From contig JAJEIE010000027.1 of NCBI GenBank assembly GCA_022827625.1, forward strand, positions 513,093 through 577,092: a stretch of DNA of 64,000 nt. The letters are read 5' to 3'. Positions 33,406 to 41,939 of the stretch are shown piece by piece; position 1 is the first letter of the stretch; the number at the start of each line of letters is the position of its first letter. The notes beneath the pieces are model-generated. The model was given only the letters and a program-made list of their open reading frames with translations, was not told the origin of the DNA and ran no database searches. The stretch is from Candidatus Poribacteria bacterium. GTDB taxonomy: Bacteria > Poribacteria > WGA-4E > WGA-3G. The position numbers and the translations under genes are program-made.

Positions 33406-36306
33406 CTATTCTGCTGCAAGCGGAAGGTGGAATAGCCCACGTCCATTAACAGCGCTATAGAGCTTATCTTTAATGATGGCGAGAGAAATCACTTCATTTA
33501 CAGCTTCTGAAGAGATCTTTTGCCATCGGTTACGAATATCCAAACAATAAATGCCGGTGTCGCCGGTCCCATAAACTTTTATGCCGTCCGTAGCAAATCT
33601 ATCTATGATGGGACGCGCACCCGCGCTATCGGTTAGCACGCGCCAATGTGCGCCGGTTTGTGAAACTAAGACCCCTTCGTCTGTTGAAACGTAGAGGGTT
33701 GATCCTATAAAGGTTATCTCTTTGAAGTGCGTGAAACGCAGCGGTAAGCTGGATGTAATGTCTCGCCAACTGTGTCCTTCATCAAGCGATTGAAACAACC
33801 TGCCATCTCGTTGACCTACATAGATAGTTTCACCCGAAACCGCCGTTTTGAATCCACCTCTGTATTTCCCACCATTCCAGTGATCATGCCCTTCACTCGT
33901 GTCTGCCAATCCCGTATATGTCCACTCTGGATCACCGACTTTCCATTTGAAGAGTCCTCTTTGGTATTCCACGTAAAATGCATCGCTGCCGGCTGCAGCT
34001 GTCTCACCTTGCAGCCGAGTTATGGCGTAAGGTGCATCAATTTGCATCCGAGCGATCGCATAAGCAGAATTTGTTTTCCGATCAAAAAGCGGGACACCTT
34101 GAACAGGGATTAGCATGTCGCCATCTGTAGATAAACGGAAAATTTGGAACGCCTCTGCTTCAGATGAAACGAAATAAAGTGTGTTTCCAACAACCGCAAA
34201 CTTTGACTCATAAGCGAGTTTCGTCCTGGGGTTAAGCACGCTTCCCTCTCCATCAACCGGAACTTTTTTCCAAGACACGCCCGCGTCAATTGATTGATAA
34301 ACCTCATAACCAGTATGTGCGTATAACCTGTTGTTGAACGCAACTAAATCCACTATGTGCATCCCTATTATCCCATTCATAAATGGGTGCCATGACTCAC
34401 CACCGTCAGTCGTGCGATGAATGCCCCATACACTGGCTTTGTAATACGTTTTTTCATTCACCATCACTGCTGGAAGGCTACTACGCCGCACCCAATTCTG
34501 GTCGCTTCTAAGTTGTGTCCAAGTTTGTCCACCATCTGTTGAACGAGATTGATCGTACCCCAGTGCTAAGAGCGTTTTACCGGCAGCTAAAACCGTTATA
34601 CCCGCATGGGCATGCGTAAGTCTGTATTGACTTCCATGTCTTATTTCTATCCACGAAGCCCCTAAGTCAGCTGAATGGAAAATCTTGACTGGATGCGAAC
34701 GCTTACCCTTCGTTGCCTCATATTGTTCTGATCGAGTTAATCTCACCAACAGCTCGGAACCTGTTCCAACATAAAGATTGTTTCCAGACACTGCCAAAGA
34801 ACAGACGGCTCCTGATGTATCCAGCGGTAGTTTTTTCCAAGTGTCTGAATCAAGACGATAGAGACCAATGTCTGTCCCGGCGAACACTGTTTTTCCAACA
34901 GCAGCGAGTGTCGAAACTTTTTCAGCTGTCAACCCATAGTTAAAAGGCTGCCATTGTGTGCCCCCGTCTATAGATCGGAAAATCCCTTCATCTTTAAGCG
35001 CAAGATACATCGTTCTATCTGCTTGCGAGCTGCGAGCATGCGTCGCCTCTGTGATGATGAGTCCAACAGCATCTCCGTTGGGTCGGGGACCCAGTGTTTG
35101 CCACGTCTCGCCGTTATCATCTGAAGTAAATATCTCGTCTGTAGAAACAATATAAAGCACTCCGTCATGCGCCGCCATCGGTATTCGAGATTCACCAATA
35201 GGGATACTGGCATTGACGTGCGTCCATGCGGTTGCATCTGCTGATAATCTGTAAATTCCTGTTGATGCAGCAGCATAGACAGTCCCTTCAGGTGTAGCGA
35301 AGAGATCGCGGATATAACCCGCTGGCGGTCCTTTTCCCTGCGTCCACTGTGAGGTAGAGAGTGTGGCATGATCCTCCGATGTAACAGATGCTGTCACATC
35401 AGAAACTTGCGGACTGCTCCCACTGCTCTTGCCGGGTGTCGCAGCGCGACCGAATTGGTTTCGCACAGCCGGTTTCACCGCAACATTAAGGACGATAGGC
35501 GCGTCAACGATTTCAACCGTCCGTTCAGATTCCGCCTCGAAACTGTACGGTTTCTGAAACCGCGCCAGGATTTGGTTACTTGCCCCGAGCATCAATAGAA
35601 CCAAAACTGCCGTCGTTCCAAGAGCCATCCACGGCAACAACGGTTTTCCAACTGGAGGTGCTGCTGGGTTGATGTCAGCGACCCGCCGCAGGATACGCTC
35701 GGTTACGTGGGCGGGGAACGGGATACCTCCGAGTGTCTCGCGAACCAAGAACTCTTCCCCTTGATCCTGTAAACGCTTTATGCCGCGGCGGAGCCGACTC
35801 TTAATCGTATTTACAGATACACCTAAAAATTTTCCAATTTCCTTCGCCGTCATTTCTCCGAGATAGTGAAGTGTAACCACCGTGCGTTCGCTCTCTGGTA
35901 GCCGTGCCAGCAGCTTTTTTACCTGTTCATAGCGATGTTCCTTAACCTCCATCTCCCGCTGTTCCGATACATAACGTGTATAAGAGGATTTATCGATTTC
36001 TGCCATAGGTGTACCCTCCAGCGATTGCATCGCAGATTTGTTCTTTTGGAGCCATCTCAGACAGAGTCGATTGGCAATGACGTAAGCCCATCCCGCGAAC
36101 TGGTTCGGATTTTTGAGTTTCGCGAGGTTCTTATATGCCTGGAAGAAAGTGTCTTGAGTAATCTCTTCAGCAGCGTGAAAATCACCAACCTTCCGCCACG
36201 CGAGGGCGTGAATACTCTTTTGGTGTTTTCGGACTAAGGCACTGAATGCCGTATCGTCGCCTGATAAAATGCTATGAATCAACTGAACATCGTCTTCTTT
36301 TTCCAT
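33406..36306 (-). CDS. ECF sigma factor fused through one membrane helix to an Asp-box beta-propeller (copy 1)
   Basis: 966 residues. Residues about 17-90 are sigma region 2 (FHAAEEITQDTFFQAYKNL, AGWAYVIANRLCLRW) and about 131-178 region 4 (LPESERTVVTLHYLGE, IGKFLGVSVNTIKSRLRRG), like extracytoplasmic-function sigma factors. A single hydrophobic helix lies at about 223-245. The rest is outside: a linker (VEIVDAPIVL, then GKSSGSSPQVSD) and a propeller of Asp-box repeats (SDDNGETW, SIDGGTQW, STDGGQTW, TTDGGESW, SIDAGVSW, SLDEGHSW). This suggests direct coupling of outside sensing to promoter choice, possibly with release of the sigma part. No separate anti-sigma factor is seen. GGAG precedes the ATG. 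Confidence 0.85.
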   Translation of the reverse strand: MEKEDDVQLIHSILSGDDTAFSALVRKHQKSIHALAWRKVGDFHAAEEITQDTFFQAYKNLAKLKNPNQFAGWAYVIANRLCLRWLQKNKSAMQSLEGTPMAEIDKSSYTRYVSEQREMEVKEHRYEQVKKLLARLPESERTVVTLHYLGEMTAKEIGKFLGVSVNTIKSRLRRGIKRLQDQGEEFLVRETLGGIPFPAHVTERILRRVADINPAAPPVGKPLLPWMALGTTAVLVLLMLGASNQILARFQKPYSFEAESERTVEIVDAPIVLNVAVKPAVRNQFGRAATPGKSSGSSPQVSDVTASVTSEDHATLSTSQWTQGKGPPAGYIRDLFATPEGTVYAAASTGIYRLSADATAWTHVNASIPIGESRIPMAAHDGVLYIVSTDEIFTSDDNGETWQTLGPRPNGDAVGLIITEATHARSSQADRTMYLALKDEGIFRSIDGGTQWQPFNYGLTAEKVSTLAAVGKTVFAGTDIGLYRLDSDTWKKLPLDTSGAVCSLAVSGNNLYVGTGSELLVRLTRSEQYEATKGKRSHPVKIFHSADLGASWIEIRHGSQYRLTHAHAGITVLAAGKTLLALGYDQSRSTDGGQTWTQLRSDQNWVRRSSLPAVMVNEKTYYKASVWGIHRTTDGGESWHPFMNGIIGMHIVDLVAFNNRLYAHTGYEVYQSIDAGVSWKKVPVDGEGSVLNPRTKLAYESKFAVVGNTLYFVSSEAEAFQIFRLSTDGDMLIPVQGVPLFDRKTNSAYAIARMQIDAPYAITRLQGETAAAGSDAFYVEYQRGLFKWKVGDPEWTYTGLADTSEGHDHWNGGKYRGGFKTAVSGETIYVGQRDGRLFQSLDEGHSWRDITSSLPLRFTHFKEITFIGSTLYVSTDEGVLVSQTGAHWRVLTDSAGARPIIDRFATDGIKVYGTGDTGIYCLDIRNRWQKISSEAVNEVISLAIIKDKLYSAVNGRGLFHLPLAAE

Positions 36307-36473
36307 CGGAACACTCCATGACTGCGGTACGCGATAGCAAACTGAGATACTTAAATTTAAAGCATTGCTTTGTTATCCTGTTGTTAAAGATACAATTTTA
36401 AGGCGGAAAAGGTGCATAATCTGCATTTTTACCTAAAAAACGGCGAGAATATCCTTTGCGGCAGATTACAACA

Positions 36474-36602
36474 TTATTGTAAAGCCCATAATTAATTGGA
36501 CACTCCTATCGTACCGCAAACTGTTAGTTTGCGTGCTGGTCCCTATACACAAACTAACAGTTTGTGCTACAAGTGTTTACATATTTTCGGGCTTTACTAT
36601 AA
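36474..36602. mobile_element. MITE-like element 2, reverse copy of element 1
   Basis: 129 bases with ends TTATTGTAAAGCCC (36474-36487) and GGGCTTTACTATAA (36589-36602). It contains the GTAC hairpin (36511-36533) and the opposite GTAG hairpin (36548-36570). Read on the minus strand it matches 27248-27380 over nearly its whole length, with a few substitutions and small length differences in the middle. Confidence 0.78.
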
Positions 36603-36654
36603 ACGCTATTCTGGGCAGAAGGGTTGACGTAACCAGAGGTTGTTCGTACGCGAA

Positions 36655-36701
36655 ACAGCCAAGCCCTGAAGAATTTTTAATTCCTACAACGACTTGGCTG
36701 T
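36655..36701 (-). terminator. Possible terminator of the 37985-36757 operon
   Basis: Perfect 9-bp arms ACAGCCAAG (36655-36663) and CTTGGCTGT (36693-36701). Read on the minus strand it lies after the stop of the small membrane protein and is followed by TTTCG, a short T run. The long loop lowers confidence. Confidence 0.4.
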
Positions 36702-36756
36702 AATTGCAAAATGGGATTTTATTTTTTTATGGTTTTGGTTTACTCGCTAAGGATAC

Positions 36757-37194
36757 TTAATCTTTTTGTAGCCAAAAAGTTAGCATCATAGCACCTGCTC
36801 CAACAACAGTTATAGTAGGATAATACCACCATAAGAATCGGTTGCGTTTTTTTTCGAGGGCTTTCCTTTGCTGTTGGATAATCGAAATTGCTCTGTTTGC
36901 CCTCTCAAGGGACGCAGGATCGTAGTTGACTAACATCCAGCGTTTAACGAACAATTCGTCCTCAGTCAGTTTGCGAATTTCAGCCTGCCATTCGTCTAAC
37001 GGTGTTAGCCAACGTCCAAAAGAGGTAACACCTATTACAACAAGGGTTGGGAGTCCAGTGAGAAATCTGCTTTCTTCACGGGGTGGTGGATTACTTGCGA
37101 TTTCAATTGGAGTGGCAACTGAAATATTCGCCAATAGCATAGCAAATATTACCGTCCAAATTAAGGCAAAGCGCGGTACAAATGCTGAAGTCAT
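36757..37194 (-). CDS. Hypothetical small membrane protein between the two sigma-propeller genes
   Basis: 145 residues, unrecognised. A hydrophobic segment at about 8-27 ends in SVATP and may be a signal peptide or anchor; another lies at about 122-142 (WYYPTITVVGAGAMMLTFWL) just before the end. Between them is a charged helical region (LTEDELFVKRWMLVNYDPASLERANRAIS, in part). AGGAGAG precedes the ATG. It follows the lipoprotein gene by 8 bases, so the two form an operon. Both lie directly downstream of copy 2 of the sigma-propeller gene, 76 bases away, so they may be part of that regulatory unit. Confidence 0.65.
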   Translation of the reverse strand: MTSAFVPRFALIWTVIFAMLLANISVATPIEIASNPPPREESRFLTGLPTLVVIGVTSFGRWLTPLDEWQAEIRKLTEDELFVKRWMLVNYDPASLERANRAISIIQQQRKALEKKRNRFLWWYYPTITVVGAGAMMLTFWLQKD

Positions 37195-37202
37195 AATCTC
37201 TC

Positions 37203-37985
37203 CTATGGTTCTTCTATGAAGAAATCACCATTGATCCATTTCAGGAACGCATCGGTATTCGTGAAATTATTGAGAATCTCCGCCGTTAATGCGGGGTTAC
37301 GGAGGGCAACCCATAAGATTCCATCATTTTTCCCATGTTTTTCAAACTGCTCTTGTATGAAAAGTGTATCAACTCTTTCGGTTTCTCTGACGAAATCGTC
37401 AATAGTGCTGACAAAGTTTTCCTCTGGAAAATGTAATTTCCTCCAAGCCTTCACGTTTTTTTCATTAAGGATCCCTAACTTTTTTTCCAAGACAGCAAAT
37501 ATAGCCTCAAGAATATTTCCGCCGAGTAACATCTGATATTGCATCGCATTCGCACAGCGGAACTGCAAGGTTATTTGATGCATAATGGCTATATCTGTTT
37601 CGTTGGGGTTCTTGATAAATTCCTTCAAAAAAGGTGTGTATCTTTCTGGATCAGGCTGTGCCACGTCGAGGTACGCTGCTAATGTTTTGAACGGTTTTTC
37701 TGTTCGATATTCTTGGGTGAGAAAATCCAAATATGTTTTAGAGGTCGTCACTTCGCCGAGCGTTGTAAATTCTTCATCAAAAATGGGTTTCGGAAATAAT
37801 GTCTTTAGCTTCTCGAAGGTTTCTTCTGGTGTTGGTTTAATTGGTATAGGTTCAGTTATAAGCGTCGCAGCCGACGAGGTGTCTATTTCTTCGCTTGTAT
37901 CATTATCGGTGGTTTCTGAACAGCCAAGCAATTGGAACCCGATAACGAGAAATATAAAAATTGTCATGCATGAAAGATGTTGCAC
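37203..37985 (-). CDS. Hypothetical lipoprotein
   Basis: 260 residues. The N-terminal hydrophobic stretch ends in FQLLGC, a lipobox, so the mature protein should be attached to a membrane by Cys. A Ser/Thr/Asp/Glu-rich linker (TDNDTSEEIDTSSAAT) follows, then an alpha-helical domain (about 60-250) with no family I can name. The start is a GTG at 37985 with AGAGGA upstream; an ATG at 37967 is also possible. It is followed by the small membrane protein and preceded by the second sigma-propeller gene, on the same strand. Confidence 0.7.
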   Translation of the reverse strand: MQHLSCMTIFIFLVIGFQLLGCSETTDNDTSEEIDTSSAATLITEPIPIKPTPEETFEKLKTLFPKPIFDEEFTTLGEVTTSKTYLDFLTQEYRTEKPFKTLAAYLDVAQPDPERYTPFLKEFIKNPNETDIAIMHQITLQFRCANAMQYQMLLGGNILEAIFAVLEKKLGILNEKNVKAWRKLHFPEENFVSTIDDFVRETERVDTLFIQEQFEKHGKNDGILWVALRNPALTAEILNNFTNTDAFLKWINGDFFIEEP

Positions 37986-38060
37986 TATTTCGATCCTCTC
38001 TATTGTTGGTGAGTGGTGACTGCATTAGCGTCACCACTCTATTAATGTATGCGTGAGTCT

Positions 38061-41048
38061 CTACTGCGCTTTCTTAAGAGAAACATAGAACATCCCGCGA
38101 TGTTCAGTCGCGATATAAAGCCGATCGCCATTAATAACAAGCGAAGTGACGCTATCCGGAACTTCTGGCGACATCTTTTCCCATGCGTTACCATTATTCA
38201 ATCGATAGACCCCGGCGTTGCCAGCACCATAAACGGTTGTGGCATCAACAGCCATTCGATCAATGACTGTCTGCCCTTTTTCTGTATCGGTGATGACACC
38301 CCAATGTTCACCGTCTGCTGAGGTCAAGACACCCGCGTCGGTAGCCACGTATACCGTTGAACCCGCAAAGGTAATCTCATTGAAGTACTTGAAATGCAGT
38401 GGCAGGTTTGCAGTCAAGTCTTTCCATGTGTTCCCACCATCAACCGATTGAAAAAGAGTGCCATCACGTTTTCCAACGTAGACAACCTCTTCAGAAACGG
38501 CAAGCTTGAAACCTTTATCATTGTCACCATCAACAGATTTCCCTGTGTCTATCAATCCGGTGTTAAACCATACCGACTCGCCGCGTTTCCATCGGAGAAG
38601 TCGCCGCTTACGTTCTACATAGAAGGTCTCGCCGCTAATGGCGAACGCACCCGGAAAACTTTCGAGTTGGCGATTTACATCTCCTGCTTGTTCCACTATA
38701 TCTGTTATGGAGGAATCTTTCTCTGTTATAGAGGCATCTCTTTCAAAAGCAGGTACCCCTTGAATCGGAACTAGCACATTACCATTCGCAGAAAGACGGA
38801 TGACACGAAAGGCATTCTCTATCGCTAAACCCGGTTCGCTGGCGATTCCGTAAAGTGAATCGTTAGCAATTGCTAATTTGGGAAAAATCAGCATGTTGAT
38901 CGGTTTGGTTTTCTCTGTCGGTTTGAGCGTGAGTTCGCCAGAACTCATCGAAAGTGGTTTCCAGGTCTCACCACTGTCGGTGGATTTTGTAACACCTGTG
39001 GCGGTACTCGTATAGAGTTCATTTTTGAATCCGACTAAATTAAATATCTGAGTGGCTACGATGCCATTCATAAATGGCTGCCACGATTCGCCGCCATCCG
39101 TCGAGCGTGTAAGTCCCAAAACACCTGCTTTAAGGATGGTACTTTCGTTCACTGCTATAGCAGGGAACATACTCAGCGTTGCTGAGCTCCACATTGCGTT
39201 TGTCAACGCGTTCATGTCTGCCGTTTTAAAATCGAAACCAAATTCTGTCCATGTTTTCCCACTATCGGTTGAGCGGAAGTTTATCATCATTCCCAGTGCC
39301 AGCACCGTCTTTCCGGCTGCCACGACTTTGACCCCTGGTGAAACTTTCATCAAGAAGGAATTACTGGTAGGTGTTATCTCCGTCCACGAATCACCCAGAT
39401 CGGTTGAATGGAAAAGTTCCCATGACCCTGAGCTATCGCTGCTCATCAGTTGGGCAGCATACGTATTTGCGCCTTCAGGCGTTTCTAATTCGGAAAAATT
39501 GGGACCTGTCCCGACGTAAACGCTGTTTTCGGCGACAGCCAAGGAGTGAATCGCTTTCGTCGTATCCACTGACAATTTTTCCCACCTGCCTGAATGGATA
39601 CGATAAAGATTTGTCGTTGTCCCAACAAATACCGTGTTTTCAAGAGTCGCAACAGCGAGGACTTTTATGCCAGAGACTTCATCGTTCAGCAGGTTCCACT
39701 GCTTACCACCGTCCGTAGATTGAAAAATCCCTTTATCTTCAAGTACGAGGTAAAGTGCTTCATCTGTTATTCCCAAACCGATAGCCTTTCCCTCTGGACG
39801 TATCCCCAGTGAGTTCCATGTTTCGCCGCTATCTGTTGAAGCGGAGACTTTATCAGGAGACACGAGGTAGATAATGCCTTTTCGCTCTGCCATGGTTATC
39901 AAGGTAGAGGCATTAAGATTTGTTGGATTGGCAGTCGCGAGGGTCGTATTGACGAGCGTCCACGCAGCCGCGCCGGGTGTTAATCTGTAGATACCGACTG
40001 ACGAAGCCGCATAAGCATTCCCGGTAGAACTTACTAACAATCCCAATACTGAACCGCCTGCTTCTGGACCGCTTGCCTGGACCCACTGCTGATCTGTTGA
40101 CGGGCGTGTCTCCTTTTCTACCTGCGCAGCAGCGGGCATCACAGGTTCGGAAACTTGCGGACCCGCACCACTGCTCCTACCTGTGGTGTCAAAACGTCCG
40201 ACTTGGTTCCGCAAATCCGGCGTGGCTTGTGTATCAAGAACAATCGGTGCATCAATAATTTCAACGGTGGTCTCTGATTGTGCGTTCAAGTTGTAGGGTC
40301 TCTGAAAACGGGCGAGGTATTGAGAGCCTACACCCATCATAAGGAAAATAAAAATCGCCGTTGCAGCAGAAACTGCCACTGGGATGACTGGTTTGCTACC
40401 ACTCGGACTCACCGGTTTTATATCGGCGATTTGCCGCGTAATATTTTCGGTGAAAGTTGTGGGCAGGTGTACACTGCCAAGGGTTTCGCGGATCATCTCT
40501 TCTTGCTCCTTTAGTAATCGATTTCGCGCGCGTTGCAGCCGACTCCGAACCGTGTTTGGGGATACGCCTAAAAACTCGCCAATCGCTTTAGAGGTCATTT
40601 CTCCGAGATAGTGAAGCGTTACGACTGTGCGTTCACTCTCCGGTAGTTTTTCTAAAAGAGCGTTGACGCGTTCCCGACGGTCTTCAACAGCGGCTTTTTC
40701 CCGCGCTTCATCTTCGTAGTGGCGGTAGGACATTTCTTCAATCTCCTCTCCGCTTGTGGTTTCTAACGATTCCATCGGAGATTTCTGTTTTCGATGCCAC
40801 GCTATGCAAAGCCGATTCGTAATCACATAAAGCCATCCGGCAAACTGATTCGGGTTCTTCAGTGTTCCAAGTTTCTCATACGCCTTGAGGAAGGTGTCCT
40901 GTGCAAGTTCCTCAGCGATATGAAAATCACCAACCTTCCGCCACGCCAAGGCGTGAACGCGTTTCTGGTACTTTTTTACCAGCGTCGTAAAAGCACTGTC
41001 GTCCCCTGCCAAACAGCGATGAACCAGCTGTGTATCTTCGTGTTTCAT
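38061..41048 (-). CDS. ECF sigma factor fused through one membrane helix to an Asp-box beta-propeller (copy 2)
   Basis: 995 residues, a paralogue of copy 1 over its full length. Sigma region 2 (about 16-90) has FHIAEELAQDTFLKAYEKL and GWLYVITNRLCIAWHR; region 4 (about 133-178) has LPESERTVVTLHYLGEM and GVSPNTVRSRLQRAR. A membrane helix is at about 221-241 (IPVAVSAATAIFIFLMMGVG). The juxtamembrane segment VEIIDAPIVL, then RNQVGR and TGRSSGAGPQVSEP, is strikingly like copy 1, although the two propellers differ more. Asp boxes include STDSGETW, STDGGKQW, STDSGKTW, STDGGESW and SVDGGNTW. AGGAGA precedes the ATG. The first gene of the lipoprotein/membrane-protein pair follows 75 bases downstream. 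Confidence 0.85.
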   Translation of the reverse strand: MKHEDTQLVHRCLAGDDSAFTTLVKKYQKRVHALAWRKVGDFHIAEELAQDTFLKAYEKLGTLKNPNQFAGWLYVITNRLCIAWHRKQKSPMESLETTSGEEIEEMSYRHYEDEAREKAAVEDRRERVNALLEKLPESERTVVTLHYLGEMTSKAIGEFLGVSPNTVRSRLQRARNRLLKEQEEMIRETLGSVHLPTTFTENITRQIADIKPVSPSGSKPVIPVAVSAATAIFIFLMMGVGSQYLARFQRPYNLNAQSETTVEIIDAPIVLDTQATPDLRNQVGRFDTTGRSSGAGPQVSEPVMPAAAQVEKETRPSTDQQWVQASGPEAGGSVLGLLVSSTGNAYAASSVGIYRLTPGAAAWTLVNTTLATANPTNLNASTLITMAERKGIIYLVSPDKVSASTDSGETWNSLGIRPEGKAIGLGITDEALYLVLEDKGIFQSTDGGKQWNLLNDEVSGIKVLAVATLENTVFVGTTTNLYRIHSGRWEKLSVDTTKAIHSLAVAENSVYVGTGPNFSELETPEGANTYAAQLMSSDSSGSWELFHSTDLGDSWTEITPTSNSFLMKVSPGVKVVAAGKTVLALGMMINFRSTDSGKTWTEFGFDFKTADMNALTNAMWSSATLSMFPAIAVNESTILKAGVLGLTRSTDGGESWQPFMNGIVATQIFNLVGFKNELYTSTATGVTKSTDSGETWKPLSMSSGELTLKPTEKTKPINMLIFPKLAIANDSLYGIASEPGLAIENAFRVIRLSANGNVLVPIQGVPAFERDASITEKDSSITDIVEQAGDVNRQLESFPGAFAISGETFYVERKRRLLRWKRGESVWFNTGLIDTGKSVDGDNDKGFKLAVSEEVVYVGKRDGTLFQSVDGGNTWKDLTANLPLHFKYFNEITFAGSTVYVATDAGVLTSADGEHWGVITDTEKGQTVIDRMAVDATTVYGAGNAGVYRLNNGNAWEKMSPEVPDSVTSLVINGDRLYIATEHRGMFYVSLKKAQ

Positions 41049-41075
41049 CTGATTTCTCCTGTTTAAAATACCAAT

Positions 41076-41092
41076 GCGTGTTTTTCACACGC
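41076..41092 (-). promoter_or_regulatory. Hairpin in the leader of sigma-propeller copy 2
   Basis: Arms GCGTGT (41076-41081) and ACACGC (41087-41092) with a 5-base loop, within the 5' leader of the minus-strand gene, 27 bases before its ATG. A second small palindrome around GTCGTACGAC lies just upstream. Role unknown. Confidence 0.4.
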
Positions 41093-41297
41093 GACTGTCG
41101 TACGACTGTTACTATTAATGACGCGATTTAAAAAGAGAAGTGTTGCATGAGAGGAAAAAAGTATTGTTTTTCGTTCTTTCTCTTGACACAACTTCAATAA
41201 ATCCATATACTAAAATAACGCAAATTTGAATGAGAATCTATAAGTCAGGAATCAATGCTAAATGCTGACTGCCAACAGCCAATAGCCAACAACCATT

Positions 41298-41939
41298 ATG
41301 AAACTTTTGTCTATAAACGTCTCGAAACCGAAACCTATCCAATACGACGGCAAAACTATCCGTACCGGGATTTTCAAAGAACCCGTATCAGGCACCGTCA
41401 TGCTCAGAGAAAAGAACATCGACGGCGATGGACAAGGCGATCTACGCGTCCACGGTGGCACCTATAAAGCCATCTATGGGTATCCTTTTGAACATTATAC
41501 CCATTGGCAGCAGGAATTGCAAAGGGACGACCTAACTTACGGACAATTTGGCGAAAATCTTACCCTTGAAGGTCTGCTGGAAGAGAAGGTTCGCATAGGC
41601 GATGTCTTTCAGATAGGCTCGACAGTAAAATTACAGATTACCCAACCGCGCGTGCCCTGTTTCAAACTGGCGTACAAAATGGGACTGCCCGAATTTCCCA
41701 AACAGTTTTTAGAGAGTCGGCGGGTCGGTTTCTACTTTCGGGTGCTTGAAGAGGGTGAGATCACGGCGGGTGATACAATTGCCTGCATTGAGACTGTCCC
41801 TGAATCAATGAGTGTCACAGAGATAGTGAACCTCCGCTATTTTGATAGAGATAACCGCGAGAAAATCGCACAAGCCAGAAAACTCCGCGCCCTTTCGCCG
41901 AGCTGGAAGCGAGATTTCACAAAAATTCTAAACAAATGA
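41298..41939 (+). CDS. MOSC-domain protein (YiiM-like)
   Basis: 213 residues. MOSC domains bind molybdenum cofactor and often carry sulfur, in detoxification or metallo-sulfur chemistry. The conserved features are [10 protein letters not shown] at the start, [21 protein letters not shown] (in part), [12 protein letters not shown], and the conserved cysteine in [11 protein letters not shown]. The length and C-terminal helical part match YiiM-type proteins. Its stop overlaps the nagB-like start by 4 bases (ATGA), an unusual pairing that suggests coupling. Confidence 0.9.
   Translation: MKLLSINVSKPKPIQYDGKTIRTGIFKEPVSGTVMLREKNIDGDGQGDLRVHGGTYKAIYGYPFEHYTHWQQELQRDDLTYGQFGENLTLEGLLEEKVRIGDVFQIGSTVKLQITQPRVPCFKLAYKMGLPEFPKQFLESRRVGFYFRVLEEGEITAGDTIACIETVPESMSVTEIVNLRYFDRDNREKIAQARKLRALSPSWKRDFTKILNK

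Larger units (their letters stand above)
36307..36756. other. 450-base intergenic region with MITE copy 2 and a terminator-like repeat
   Basis: It contains the MITE-like element at 36474-36602 and the inverted repeat at 36655-36701. The part next to the sigma-propeller gene (36307-36473) is A/T-rich and carries no obvious consensus promoter, and no ECF-type GGAAC -35 box that I can see. No gene is visible. Confidence 0.5.

Noticed and set aside
33406..41048. Sigma-propeller fusions as frameshift or assembly artefacts
   Set aside because: Two separate paralogues show the same junction, with conserved linker sequence across it, and there is no stop or repeat at the junction.
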